Of a DNA stretch of 30,652 nucleotides, positions 17,302 through 28,130 are shown piece by piece (position 1 is the first letter of the stretch; every line of letters begins with the position of its first letter). The notes under the pieces are model-generated. The model worked only from the letters and a program-made list of their open reading frames with translations, made no database searches and was not told where the DNA came from. Made by a program: the position numbers and the translations under genes. The DNA is taken from positions 1-30,652 of the forward strand of contig JAKBXD010000002.1 in NCBI GenBank assembly GCA_021840785.1, in the 5' to 3' direction. Origin of the DNA: Pseudomonadota bacterium (GTDB lineage Bacteria > Pseudomonadota > Gammaproteobacteria > Acidithiobacillales > Acidithiobacillaceae).

Positions 17302-17468
17302 ACGCTCCCTCCTTCCCTTACCTCAGGAATGTGATATCCATTGACGCCGCCTTGTGGCACCCTCCCATATCGACTAACATTTCGAGAGTGAAGGATTCCT
17401 GAACCGGCATGGCTACGATACGTAAACGGAAGGATCGCTGGCAAGCGATGGTGCACTGAAGAGGAATG

Positions 17469-19375
<1,907 letters not shown>

Positions 19376-19386
19376 TCGCCTTCAGC

Positions 19387-20949
19387 CTAACCGTTCAAAC
19401 TGTGCAAGAACGCTTCCCACTGTGGCAGGATTCGCTCCGGCAGATAGCGGGCGCTTTGCTCCGCACCCTCCGCACGTAGGCGAGCTTGCAAGCTTTCAGC
19501 ATCAGGGCTGTAGATAATCTGCCGCAAAACCTCGACCACACTGGCGGTATCGTAGGGGTCGAAGTAGCGGGCGGCATCGCCGTAGACTTCACGGTGCACT
19601 GGAATGTCGGAGGCGGCGACCACGCCACCGCAGCGCATGGCCTCCGCACCGGAAAAGTCGAAGCCCTCGCCGACGCTGGGACAGACCGTCACCACCGCCT
19701 GCCGGTAGAGCAGGCGCAGGGCATCGGCGGGAACACCGTGGAGCAGAAAGAGGCTGCCCTGCTCGATCCACGGCAAGAAGCCCTCCAGAGCGGTCTGGTA
19801 ATCCCAGCCGATATGGCCGACCAACACCAGCTTGAGATCGGGGTCCGCGGCGCTGCGCAGAGCCTCCCAAGCTTCCACCAGACGGGCATGGTTTTTACGC
19901 GGTTCGATGGTGGAGACCATGAGTACGAAGCGACTGTCCGGCCCAAAGGCGCGGGCATAAAAAGCCGTTTTTTCCTCCTCGTTGCCGAACGCGCGGGACA
20001 GACGATAGACTTTGGTTTTGCCCCTCATCGCCCCACGCACTTTTCCCTCATATTCCCCGTGTAAATGACGGCGCATGATGTCCGGTATCCGTTCCGGCTC
20101 CGGTTCCGCCGGATAATAATGGGTGGGCAGCATGTTGTGGATGGTGTGGGCCAGGGGCTCCGCCTCGGGGAAGAGACTCAGCAGATCGCGGCGGGTGGCC
20201 TCCGATACGCAGACAAAATGCGCCCCGGAACGCACATTGGCGGCCATCGCCTGAAAATGGCTGGCCTGATGAAAGGCACGGTCGGAGATGGTGTGGGGCA
20301 TCAACACCGGAATGGCGTCGTGATAATGCACCACCAGCGCCGTACCCGGACTCACCCGCCCCGGGAAGGGGGTCTGGGCGACAAACACATCCAGCCCCCT
20401 AGTATCCAGCAGCGGATAACGGGAATGCGACAAAACCTGCGCCCGTTCGATGCCCACCAGATGCATGCGCCGCCACGGATAGGCACAGACCCGATAATCA
20501 CTGCGCAGCACCTGCTCCCGGTCGGCGGCGGGCAGGCTTCGGCCGTAGAGTTCCTGCCAAACAAAATCGCGGAAATAGCGAGTCTCGAAGTGGCCCAAAG
20601 GAATACGCCCCAGCCCGGTCCACGCCGCATAACGCAAGCGCCAGGTCTGCCAGAGATTGTCCAGCCACTCTACGACATCGCCTTTCCAGTCCAGCGCACT
20701 GCGACCCTTGAGGGACACCACCACCCGCGCAAAGCGATGCACCCGCTCCGCCTCCGACAGCGCCGCGTTCCTGTAGACCCCGCCGCGCACGCCGCGCTTG
20801 GACATTTGCAGCAAGCCGGACAACTCCAGCCCCGGCAAGGTGGACAGCACCCCATAGAGTAGACGGGTCTCCTGGGGGATACCGTAAAAGCCGTCCAGGG
20901 CGGGGCGCATTTCCATGAGGACGCGCAAATTGTTTGTTGAATTTTGCAT
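19387..20949 (-). CDS. GT4-family glycosyltransferase
   Basis: The protein is 520 residues from ATG at 20949 (TTG at 20967 would add six). The C-terminal half is a GT-B donor-binding domain: STIEPRKNHARLVEAW, KLVLVGHIGWDY, then the E-x7-E box in VGEGFDFSGAEAM, and GGVVAASDIPVHREVYGD. The N-terminal half begins RVLMEMRPALDGFYGIPQETRLLY, as in mannosyl- and rhamnosyltransferases. It probably moves a sugar, perhaps D-rhamnose from the neighbouring gmd/rmd pathway, onto a surface glycan at the cytoplasmic face. The gene starts 11 bases after a PIN-toxin stop on the same strand and no ribosome site is obvious, so it may be read from the toxin-antitoxin transcript. Confidence 0.87.
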   Translation of the reverse strand: MQNSTNNLRVLMEMRPALDGFYGIPQETRLLYGVLSTLPGLELSGLLQMSKRGVRGGVYRNAALSEAERVHRFARVVVSLKGRSALDWKGDVVEWLDNLWQTWRLRYAAWTGLGRIPLGHFETRYFRDFVWQELYGRSLPAADREQVLRSDYRVCAYPWRRMHLVGIERAQVLSHSRYPLLDTRGLDVFVAQTPFPGRVSPGTALVVHYHDAIPVLMPHTISDRAFHQASHFQAMAANVRSGAHFVCVSEATRRDLLSLFPEAEPLAHTIHNMLPTHYYPAEPEPERIPDIMRRHLHGEYEGKVRGAMRGKTKVYRLSRAFGNEEEKTAFYARAFGPDSRFVLMVSTIEPRKNHARLVEAWEALRSAADPDLKLVLVGHIGWDYQTALEGFLPWIEQGSLFLLHGVPADALRLLYRQAVVTVCPSVGEGFDFSGAEAMRCGGVVAASDIPVHREVYGDAARYFDPYDTASVVEVLRQIIYSPDAESLQARLRAEGAEQSARYLPERILPQWEAFLHSLNG

Positions 20950-20960
20950 AGGGATGATCG

Positions 20961-21341
20961 CTACCAAACGGTGTGAGGGTAATACTGCGCAATCAGCCGG
21001 TCTTTGCTCACTAACGGCCGTCCATACACCATCGCCTGAGCGACGATGAGCCGGTCAAAAGGGTCGCGTGTCCAACTCAGCGCCAAGGCCGACCTGCTGA
21101 TCATCGCAAAGGGGATGGTGCATACCGCAAGCCCTATGGTCTGCGCCAACTCGGCAAATAACGTGTCCGGCGCCACCGTCACGACACCCTTCTCGCACAA
21201 ATACTGAACCTCCAGCAAGGCCATAGGAGACACCAGCAGGTCATGAGTCTCGATAACGCGCTGACTCGCCGCCGCGAAACGCTCCACCACGCCGACGTAG
21301 AGCCAAACCAGAGCATGGGTATCAAGATAGGCGACTGTCAT
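20961..21341 (-). CDS. PIN-domain toxin (VapC-like)
   Basis: The 126-residue protein has PIN-domain acidic residues Asp7 (YLDTHALVW), Glu44 (MALLEVQYL), Asp93 and Asp96 (TRDPFDRLIVAQA). The family are Mg-dependent ribonucleases that cleave RNA unless held by an antitoxin. The ATG at 21341 (GTG at 21344 also possible) lies inside the end of the antitoxin gene, a 20-base overlap typical of toxin-antitoxin pairs. The RDPFDR form is common in the PIN branch paired with Phd-type antitoxins. A glycosyltransferase follows 11 bases later. Confidence 0.88.
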   Translation of the reverse strand: MTVAYLDTHALVWLYVGVVERFAAASQRVIETHDLLVSPMALLEVQYLCEKGVVTVAPDTLFAELAQTIGLAVCTIPFAMISRSALALSWTRDPFDRLIVAQAMVYGRPLVSKDRLIAQYYPHTVW

Positions 21342-21570
21342 CACCGCCCTGCCACTCCGACGACCAGTCCAGATGAACGATGCTTTCCATATCGTCCTGC
21401 AAGGCTTCGGGATGGGGCCGGAGGCGCGCGAGCTTTCCTAAAACGGGCAAGGGGTCGCGTGGGACGATCTGCACATGCCGTCCCTTCCACTCAATTTCTT
21501 CTGGCTTGCCGGTACTGAGTACCCGACGCAGCACCACAAAAAGATTCGCCCTAAGCTGTGTCGCATTCAT
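21322..21570 (-). CDS. Antitoxin of the first PIN toxin pair
   Basis: The 82-residue protein starts MNATQLRANLFVVLRRVLSTGKPEEIEWKG, the Phd/YefM-like pattern (a helix with A-x-L-R then V/I-L-x-x-V, then a strand for DNA binding). A longer frame opens to 21696, but ATG at 21570 has a strong ribosome site, GGAGGGGC, at 21574-21581. Antitoxins of this kind block the toxin and repress their own promoter. Its 3' end overlaps the toxin start by 20 bases. The assignment is based on context and N-terminal pattern; similarity to well-known antitoxins is moderate. Confidence 0.75.
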   Translation of the reverse strand: MNATQLRANLFVVLRRVLSTGKPEEIEWKGRHVQIVPRDPLPVLGKLARLRPHPEALQDDMESIVHLDWSSEWQGGDDSRLS

Positions 21571-21679
21571 AATGCCCCTCCAGATGTACATTAACGGCTC
21601 TGACTGTACGCTTAAAAATGCAAAGCGCAACCGGAAAGCGACGACCCGCAAATCAGCGCACGCGCGGAAGCCACACGCC

Positions 21680-22116
21680 TTATCCTTTTGTCCCAATGCC
21701 GGTGCTGGCAGGAAAATCCAATAGCTGCGCGGCCTTTACCATGCCCTGATCCAATGACAACAGCCGGGGACGACGGTGATTGTGGATGATGCCCAAATGA
21801 AGCGCGTCTCCTGCCCGTAATCCCGTAGCCGGGTCATGGAGCAATTGCACCGCTACTGCGCAATCCGCGGAACTGAGCGCCAGCATTTGAAAAGAACTCA
21901 ACAGGGTGACCTCAAAGGCCTCGCGGATTGCATCGGCCTGCGCGATGTCCAACTCCTTCATCCGCACTCTGCGCGCCAACAGACTGGCAAACTCTACGCG
22001 CGTCCAGTCTGACGTGGCCAGAGCGCCATCAAGATGCCGCAGATGGCTTTCGACTGCGTCGCTGCTTTCTTCCGCAATAAACAACGGCGCAATGAAGCTG
22101 GTGTCCAGATAGACCA

Positions 22117-22117
<1 letters not shown>
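21680..22117 (-). CDS. PIN-domain toxin (VapC-like), second module
   Basis: The 145-residue protein begins MVYLDTSFIAPLFIAEESSD, the PIN start with Asp5. It continues with a VEFASLLARRV segment carrying the second acidic site and LRAGDALHLGI near residue 103 with the third. It should be an RNA-cleaving toxin. ATG at 22117 overlaps the antitoxin stop by one base (TGATG), so the two are coupled. It belongs to a different PIN subgroup from the neighbouring toxin, having a longer body and a DALHL instead of RDPFDR motif, so the two modules did not arise by recent tandem duplication. Confidence 0.88.
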
Positions 22118-22365
<248 letters not shown>

Positions 22366-22382
22366 TCACCCTATCTGGTCAT

Positions 22383-22399
22383 ATAGTTGGTCAAACTAT
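22383..22399 (-). promoter_or_regulatory. Palindromic operator of the second toxin-antitoxin module
   Basis: ATAGTT-GGTCA-AACTAT is a perfect 6-bp inverted repeat with a 5-base centre, about 24 bases ahead of the antitoxin ATG. A TTGACC (minus strand, 22389-22394) inside it could act as a -35, but no good -10 is correctly spaced. Position and symmetry fit autorepression by the Phd/YefM antitoxin. Confidence 0.5.
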
Positions 22400-22662
22400 T
22401 ATGGGCGTGATCACGTTAAGGAGCAATCTTCCGGTGCCCGGCAAGGAGCCGTGCCCCCAAAATTATCCTTCCCCAAATCCTAATCCATGTCGGCCATTGG
22501 GGCGGCACGTTGCCCCGCCAAAGTCCCTCTGTCCCTGTCATCCTAACACCTTGATCGGGGTAACGAATCGTTTTGTCACCAACTGGGCATTGAACAGAGC
22601 GTAGCAAATTAGCTACACGATTAACCAAATGTTTCTATTTAAAATAAATAAATTGGCGGGGT

Positions 22663-22845
22663 ATGACATATGATTCTGTAGTAAATCACCTACGGTATAG
22701 ATCTCTGCGCAAAGAATTCTTGCGGAACGCTCTAATCTTACATGCTGTAAACCATAAGAAAATAAAATTGGCATGGATAATGCTTAGGCTCAATGGTGTA
22801 ATCCCCCGAGGCTTATGCATCTGGAAGTGGAGAGCACTCTCATAG
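22663..22845 (+). CDS. Possible small upstream ORF of unknown function
   Basis: A 60-residue open frame, very basic, starting MTYDSVVNHLRYRSLRKEFL and ending in tryptophan-containing sequence. GGCGGGG is almost touching the ATG, a poor ribosome spacing. Its stop lies 8 bases before the DUF4214 start, and the AGGA of that gene directly follows the stop codon, so it might be a translated leader. No family is recognised, base use is unlike the neighbours, and chance is a real alternative. Confidence 0.2.
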   Translation: MTYDSVVNHLRYRSLRKEFLRNALILHAVNHKKIKLAWIMLRLNGVIPRGLCIWKWRALS

Positions 22846-22853
22846 GAAATCGC

Positions 22854-23465
22854 ATGAATCTGTATCTCTTGCTCAATCTACCGGATGAAGCGTTTCTACC
22901 CGCAGCCTTTGAAAGCGTCATTGGCCGCGAACCGGATGTTATTGGTCTTGCGCATTATGTTGAGCGGTTGCGCTCCGGTGCCAGCCGTGCGTTGGTGCTG
23001 GCGGAGATGCGAAGTTCCGCGGAAGGGCAGGCGCATGCCGCACACGCGCCCGACCGTGAGCTGGACATTTTGCAGAGACGTTATCGCCGTGTGCGCGGCT
23101 GGCCATTAGGCCGCTGGCGTTGGATTTTCCTGTCACGTTATGCGGCAAGATCTCCGCGTGGGGATTTTGACTGGGCGCTCTGGTTTAGCCATTACTCAGA
23201 GGCGCAGAAACCTAAGCATGCTTCGGTGACGACGGGGCCAGAGACAGAAAATAAACTCGCCGCCATTGAACGGCGTGTCGATGCTTTATCCGCCGTACTG
23301 CAACAGGCGGCACCGTTGCTACGGGAATCAGGCGCAGCAGAGCAAGAGATCGTCTCCATACAGCAAACCGTGTCTGAAGCATATCCTCCAGCAGTACCAC
23401 TGACCGAGGTTTCCTGGGCAGCACGGAGCATCTATGCGCAAATGCTGCAACATATATCCGCCTAG
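22854..23465 (+). CDS. DUF4214-domain protein with coiled coil
   Basis: The 203-residue protein opens with a DUF4214-like segment (about residues 12-60: FLPAAFESVIGREPDVIGLAHYVERLRSG...), a helical motif found in many surface-polysaccharide and S-layer related proteins. A basic, tryptophan-rich middle (GWPLGRWRWIFLSRYAARS) follows, then a probable coiled coil at about residues 132-160 (NKLAAIERRVDALSAVLQQ). No signal peptide or catalytic motif is seen. ATG at 22854 has AGGA seven bases upstream; the longer frame from 22815 lacks one. It leads an operon of glycosyltransferases, starting 27 bases before the triple enzyme, so a scaffold or chain-length partner for the transferases is a reasonable but unproven guess. 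Confidence 0.7.
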   Translation: MNLYLLLNLPDEAFLPAAFESVIGREPDVIGLAHYVERLRSGASRALVLAEMRSSAEGQAHAAHAPDRELDILQRRYRRVRGWPLGRWRWIFLSRYAARSPRGDFDWALWFSHYSEAQKPKHASVTTGPETENKLAAIERRVDALSAVLQQAAPLLRESGAAEQEIVSIQQTVSEAYPPAVPLTEVSWAARSIYAQMLQHISA

Positions 23466-23492
23466 CCATAAATAATTAGGAAACACTCCGGT

Positions 23493-26400
23493 ATGCGTAT
23501 TGTCATTGACCTCCAGGGTGCCCAGAACGACAGCAGAAATCGTGGTATCGGGCGCTACTCTTTATCCATCGCGCTGGCGATTGCCAAGAACAAAGGTCCA
23601 CACGAGATTCTCATCATGCTGAGCGCCGCATTTGCGGATACGATTGATGAGATACGTGCAGCTTTTGGTGAATTGTTATCAGATTCGGCGTTTAAAATTT
23701 TTAATCCACTGGGTCCGACACATACCGCCGATCCGCTAAATATCTGGCGACGGGATGCCAGTGAACTATTGTATGAGCATTTTCTCGCCGCGCTAAATCC
23801 GGATGCGGTCATTGTTTGTTCGCTCATGGAAGGGTGGGGTGACCAAACCATTTCGTCGGTGCATAAGGTAAAGCAGAATTATCTCATTGCTCCGGTGCTA
23901 TATGATCTGATTCCCCTGGTGCAGCATCATCAGGATGATCTGGATTGGCCAGAGGCTACACTGGCCTGGTATTTGCGCAAGGTGGACGATTTCCGGCGCA
24001 CGGATTTCGGGCTTTCCATTTCGGAGTCGAGCAAATCCGAGGCGGTCAGCTTCTTGGGTTGTCCCGCGGAAAAGATAACGAATATCTCCGCGGCGGTGTC
24101 AGACCTGTTTCATGAAGTGGTTCTTGAAACCGAGGAGATCGCCGCGCTCAAAGCACAGTACGCCATCGTCAAGCGTTTTGTGCTGACCTCCTCCGCCATT
24201 GAGGAAAGGAAAAATCCGGAGCATCTTATCCGTGCGTTCGCTCTATTGCCAAAGGCTGTACGTAACGACATCCAATTGGTGTTCATCGGTAAATTCACAC
24301 ACCCCGATTATAAGTATTCGCTCCTTGCTCTGGCTGCACAATCAGGTCTCGACGATAACGATGTGCTCTTTACGGGATATGTTCCAGACAACGACCTGGT
24401 TCGGCTGTACGCAGCCTGTGACCTTTTTGTGTTTCCATCACTGCATGAAGGATTCGGCCTACCGGCCTTGGAAGCCATGGCTTGTGGCGCACCCACCATC
24501 GCAAGCGATACGACCAGCCTGCCGGAAGTCATGGGTTGGGATGAGTCGCTATTCGACCCCAATGAACCGCAGTCCATCGCGCACAGTATGGAGCGGGTGC
24601 TCACGAATGAACGATTTCGTCAGCAACTTATCCAGCACGGCTTGCAACAGGCCAAGAAATTTTCCTGGGACCGCAGTGCCCGACTTGCGCTGCAGGCGGT
24701 GGAAGCGGCACATGCCCAGTGGCAGACCCAAAACATGGGCGAATCCGTGCATGGACAACCGCCTCGCCGTCAACGGCCACGTCTGGCCTATTTTTCCTCC
24801 CTGCGAGAGGCCAGGAGCGGCATTGCCGACTATAGCGCCGAATTGTTGCCAGAGTTATCCAGGTACTACGCCATCGAGGTGATCGTCGATCAGGAGGAGC
24901 CCGTCACGGACTCATGGGTGCTGGGGAACGCCACGCTGCGTTCTGTGGCATGGTTTGAGCAGCACGCGTATCACTATGATCGTATCCTGTATCAATTCGG
25001 CAATTCCGAATATCATGCCCATATGTTCAATTTGCTTGAACGCTATCCGGGTGTGGTCGTGCTGCACGATTTTTACCTGAGCGGTGTTCTTGGCTGGGTT
25101 TTGGCGAACCAGCAGCCCAGTGTATGGGATCGGGCTCTGCTGCATGCCCATGGCTGGCCAGCCATGGTGGAGCGCTATCGGGCCGAGAATCAGCGGGATA
25201 TCGCCGAATTGATCGCTAAATATCCCTGCAATCTGCGGGTATTGCAGCAGGCACGAGGAATCGTTGTCCACTCTGATTGTTCTCTCCGAATGGCAAAGCA
25301 GTGGTATGGCGCGGAATTGGCCGCGGATTGGTCAGTCATTCCGCATTTGCGTGTTCCAGTGGTCGATATACCTCGTGCGCAGGCACGGACAGAACTCGGA
25401 TTTACCGATGATATTTTTCTGGTTTGCGCCTTTGGCTTGCTGGGAGAGACCAAGCTCAACCACACACTGATTGAGGCTTGGGCATCGTCCGCATTGGCGA
25501 AAAATCCGCGTTGCCGATTGGTATTCGTGGGCAAACTGCCGGATGGCGGTAGCTATGGCGACCGATTGCGACGCTTGCTGAAATCCATTCAGGGACACAT
25601 CACCATCACGGGTTGGGCGGATGGTGCGACCTATAAACGATACTTGGCGGCTGCCGATTTGGCGGTACAACTCCGTACCCAATCGCGGGGAGAAACATCG
25701 GGCACAGTGCTGGATTGCATGAATTACGGTCTGCCCACCATCGTCAATGCCAATGGGAGCATGGCCGATTTACCGTCGAATGTGGTGTATCGCCTACCCG
25801 AAGCGTTGAATGTCGACGCCTTGAGTGAAGCGTTGGAACAACTCTATGACCAACCGGCGTTACGCAGCGAACTGGGTCGACGTGCCGCGGCACATATTCG
25901 GAAGAATCACCTGCCCAGAAAGTGCGCTGCGCAATATGCCCAGGCGATCGAGCGTTTTTATGATGCGTCCGAGGAGGGCGCCCAGGGGCTGGTCAAACAG
26001 TTGCAATCACTGCCCCCCCCACCGCATCCCGGTGACTTGGTAGCCTTGGCGGAGCACGTGGCGCAGATTTACCCCCCACGTCGCCCAACCATACAGCAGC
26101 TCCTGCTGGATATTTCTGGGTTGGCCCGGCACGACGGTAAATCCGGTATCGAGCGTGTCGTGCGCAGCGTGCTGCAGGAATTGCTACGGAATCCGCCGGA
26201 TGGATATCGGGTGGAACCCATCTATGCCACACCGGAACACGGTTATCGTTACGCCCGCAAATTCACGGCGCGACTCCTGGAGTTGGGAGATTTTTCACTC
26301 AGCGACGATCCCGTCTGCGCAACCATGGGCGACGTATTTTTTTCGCCGGACTGGGTACCGGATATCGTGCGCATTCATGAACCTGCATTATCCATGTGGC

Positions 26401-28130
26401 GGTTGCAGGGGATCAAAATGATCTTTATGGTTTACGATGTTTTGCCATTGACGCTTCCCGAAACGACGCACATCTCCGTACACGAAGCCCATATGCGTTG
26501 GCTGCTGACATTGGCGAAGATCAGTTCTGGCCTCATCTGCATTTCAGCCACCGTGATGGCAAGCCTCAAAGAGTGGCTCCGTTTATTCGGCCCGCAAACA
26601 GGTCATTCGATTCCATTGGGTTGGACGCCATTGGGGAGCGATGTGGTCGATCCCACAACCAGCGAGTCCTTTCATGCCACTTCCGAGCAGTCGGCGCAGT
26701 TGGCGGCCATCCGGCGCTTTCCGGCCTTTTTGATGGTGGGCACCGTGGAACCGCGCAAGGGCCATGCTCAGACCCTCGCCGCCTTCGACAGGTTATGGGC
26801 TCAGGGCATCGAGTGTAATCTGGTCATCGTGGGCAAGCAGGGTTGGAAAGTGGATGAACTCGCCGAGCGTCTGCTGACGCATCCACAGCGTGAACGGCAT
26901 CTGTTCTGGTTGCAAGGCATCGACGACGACCTGTTGGAGCAGGTCTACGCGGCCAGCCGCTGCCTGATCGCGGCATCACTGGATGAAGGTTTTGGGCTAC
27001 CGCTGATCGAAGCGGCACGACATAAATTGCCCATCCTCGCGCGTGATATCCCGGTATTCCGCGAGGTGGCGGGAGAACACGCCAGTTATTTCAGCGGACT
27101 CGCGCCGGAAGATTTGTCCAGGGCGATTGTGCGATGGCTGGAGCAAGAGCATGCCGGCACCGCCGTGAAATCGGACGCGATGCCCTGGTTGACCTGGGCG
27201 GCAGCCACCCAAGAGATGCTGGACGTGATCTTGAACGATCAGTGGCAAGACCTCTGGACACCCGTCAAGGATGACGACCTTGTGGCGCGGCACTGGGGGT
27301 CGGATCACCGCGTGATGACAGTCGTCGGCGAGCGTATCGGCACGACGATCCGGAGCACCGGTGTTCCAGGTTACCTGACCTATGGTCCCGCGAGATTATC
27401 GCTCAGGGTCGGGAGTTACATAGCCACCTGGACGGGCCATGTGGGGCTTGGGGGCTGTGACGATGGCGCGCATATGGACGTGAGCTACCAACAGGGCGCC
27501 AAGATGCTTGCTCGTGCTGACTTGGCGAGCCTAGCGCAAAATGATGGCCGTTTTACTGTTACCTTGCCGTTTATCCTGGATGAAGATCGGCATGATCTGG
27601 AGGTCAGGGTATGGGTGGGAGAAAGGAGCGACGTCTCTCTGGATAAATTGGAGATCCGCAAAGCCACATCTGAACCGGCGTTGAAGCCTCCGAGAGCGGT
27701 CGCAACCACCACAGCCATTCAAGCGACGTCTTTTCCTGCCCGAACTTATCGCTACTGGGCCACACACCCCAAAATGACCACATTCGCGGGGTACCCCGTT
27801 GGTCGCAGCGTGCATGCCACGGGAACGCAGGGATGGTTGCTTTCAGGCCCGTATGTGGAATTGCCCAAAGGGCGGTATCTGGCCACGGTCCGTGGCGCAT
27901 CCCCGGCGGTCGGTGGTTTGGACGATTGCCGGATGGATGTGGCGTGGAATAAAGGCCTGGATATCGCTATCGCGCAGCCCCTCTATGCCACTAAAGCCGC
28001 GTCCTCCTGTGAATTGGGCCGAGCGGCTTTTGAATTGACTGCCTATGCGTCGGATGTGGAGGTAAGGGTGTATGTGGGGAGTGGGATTTCACTGCGTATC
28101 GATGGCATCGTCTTGGAGGAGGTGGCATGA
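23493..28130 (+). CDS. Three-domain GT4-type glycosyltransferase with two C-terminal beta modules
   Basis: The 1545-residue protein starts MRIVIDLQGAQNDSRNRGIGRYS. Domain 1 (about 1-412) is a complete GT4 unit with IEERKNPEHLIRAF and an E-x7-E box at Glu319/Glu327 (HEGFGLPALEAM). Domain 2 (about 428-826) is GT4-like, with FGLLGETKLNHTLIEAW and RGETSGTVLDCMNYGLPT; the first Glu is shifted to Glu734 and the second is Asp741, so its chemistry may differ or be lost. Domain 3 (about 870-1246) is GT4 with VGTVEPRKGHAQTLAAF and LDEGFGLPLIEAA. Two related modules follow at about 1267-1390 and 1420-1544. It should build a repeating glycan at the cytoplasmic membrane face. AGGAAAC precedes the ATG, and the stop overlaps the next start (ATGA). 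Confidence 0.88.
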   Translation: MRIVIDLQGAQNDSRNRGIGRYSLSIALAIAKNKGPHEILIMLSAAFADTIDEIRAAFGELLSDSAFKIFNPLGPTHTADPLNIWRRDASELLYEHFLAALNPDAVIVCSLMEGWGDQTISSVHKVKQNYLIAPVLYDLIPLVQHHQDDLDWPEATLAWYLRKVDDFRRTDFGLSISESSKSEAVSFLGCPAEKITNISAAVSDLFHEVVLETEEIAALKAQYAIVKRFVLTSSAIEERKNPEHLIRAFALLPKAVRNDIQLVFIGKFTHPDYKYSLLALAAQSGLDDNDVLFTGYVPDNDLVRLYAACDLFVFPSLHEGFGLPALEAMACGAPTIASDTTSLPEVMGWDESLFDPNEPQSIAHSMERVLTNERFRQQLIQHGLQQAKKFSWDRSARLALQAVEAAHAQWQTQNMGESVHGQPPRRQRPRLAYFSSLREARSGIADYSAELLPELSRYYAIEVIVDQEEPVTDSWVLGNATLRSVAWFEQHAYHYDRILYQFGNSEYHAHMFNLLERYPGVVVLHDFYLSGVLGWVLANQQPSVWDRALLHAHGWPAMVERYRAENQRDIAELIAKYPCNLRVLQQARGIVVHSDCSLRMAKQWYGAELAADWSVIPHLRVPVVDIPRAQARTELGFTDDIFLVCAFGLLGETKLNHTLIEAWASSALAKNPRCRLVFVGKLPDGGSYGDRLRRLLKSIQGHITITGWADGATYKRYLAAADLAVQLRTQSRGETSGTVLDCMNYGLPTIVNANGSMADLPSNVVYRLPEALNVDALSEALEQLYDQPALRSELGRRAAAHIRKNHLPRKCAAQYAQAIERFYDASEEGAQGLVKQLQSLPPPPHPGDLVALAEHVAQIYPPRRPTIQQLLLDISGLARHDGKSGIERVVRSVLQELLRNPPDGYRVEPIYATPEHGYRYARKFTARLLELGDFSLSDDPVCATMGDVFFSPDWVPDIVRIHEPALSMWRLQGIKMIFMVYDVLPLTLPETTHISVHEAHMRWLLTLAKISSGLICISATVMASLKEWLRLFGPQTGHSIPLGWTPLGSDVVDPTTSESFHATSEQSAQLAAIRRFPAFLMVGTVEPRKGHAQTLAAFDRLWAQGIECNLVIVGKQGWKVDELAERLLTHPQRERHLFWLQGIDDDLLEQVYAASRCLIAASLDEGFGLPLIEAARHKLPILARDIPVFREVAGEHASYFSGLAPEDLSRAIVRWLEQEHAGTAVKSDAMPWLTWAAATQEMLDVILNDQWQDLWTPVKDDDLVARHWGSDHRVMTVVGERIGTTIRSTGVPGYLTYGPARLSLRVGSYIATWTGHVGLGGCDDGAHMDVSYQQGAKMLARADLASLAQNDGRFTVTLPFILDEDRHDLEVRVWVGERSDVSLDKLEIRKATSEPALKPPRAVATTTAIQATSFPARTYRYWATHPKMTTFAGYPVGRSVHATGTQGWLLSGPYVELPKGRYLATVRGASPAVGGLDDCRMDVAWNKGLDIAIAQPLYATKAASSCELGRAAFELTAYASDVEVRVYVGSGISLRIDGIVLEEVA
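27291..27662 (+). repeat. Beta module copy A (protein-level repeat)
   Basis: Residues about 1267-1390 of the triple glycosyltransferase. Landmarks shared with copies B and C: STG..GYLTYGP, then L..GSY, a central D...MDV, and DLEVRVWVG near the end, closing with LEIRK. The pattern of alternating hydrophobic residues suggests a beta sandwich, possibly sugar-binding. That fold is inferred, not recognised. Confidence 0.75.
27750..28124 (+). repeat. Beta module copy B (protein-level repeat)
   Basis: Residues about 1420-1544, ending the triple glycosyltransferase. Shared landmarks: ATG..GWLLSGPY, L..GRY, LDDCRMDV, DVEVRVYVG and a closing IVLEEV. It is joined to copy A by about 30 residues of proline/alanine/threonine-rich linker. 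Confidence 0.75.

Noticed and set aside
21603..21615. 13-base identity (ACTGTACGCTTAA) between the merR operator region (3448-3460) and the region upstream of the first antitoxin
   Set aside because: Several 13-base matches are expected by chance in a window this size, and the second site lacks the dyad and long-spacer promoter.
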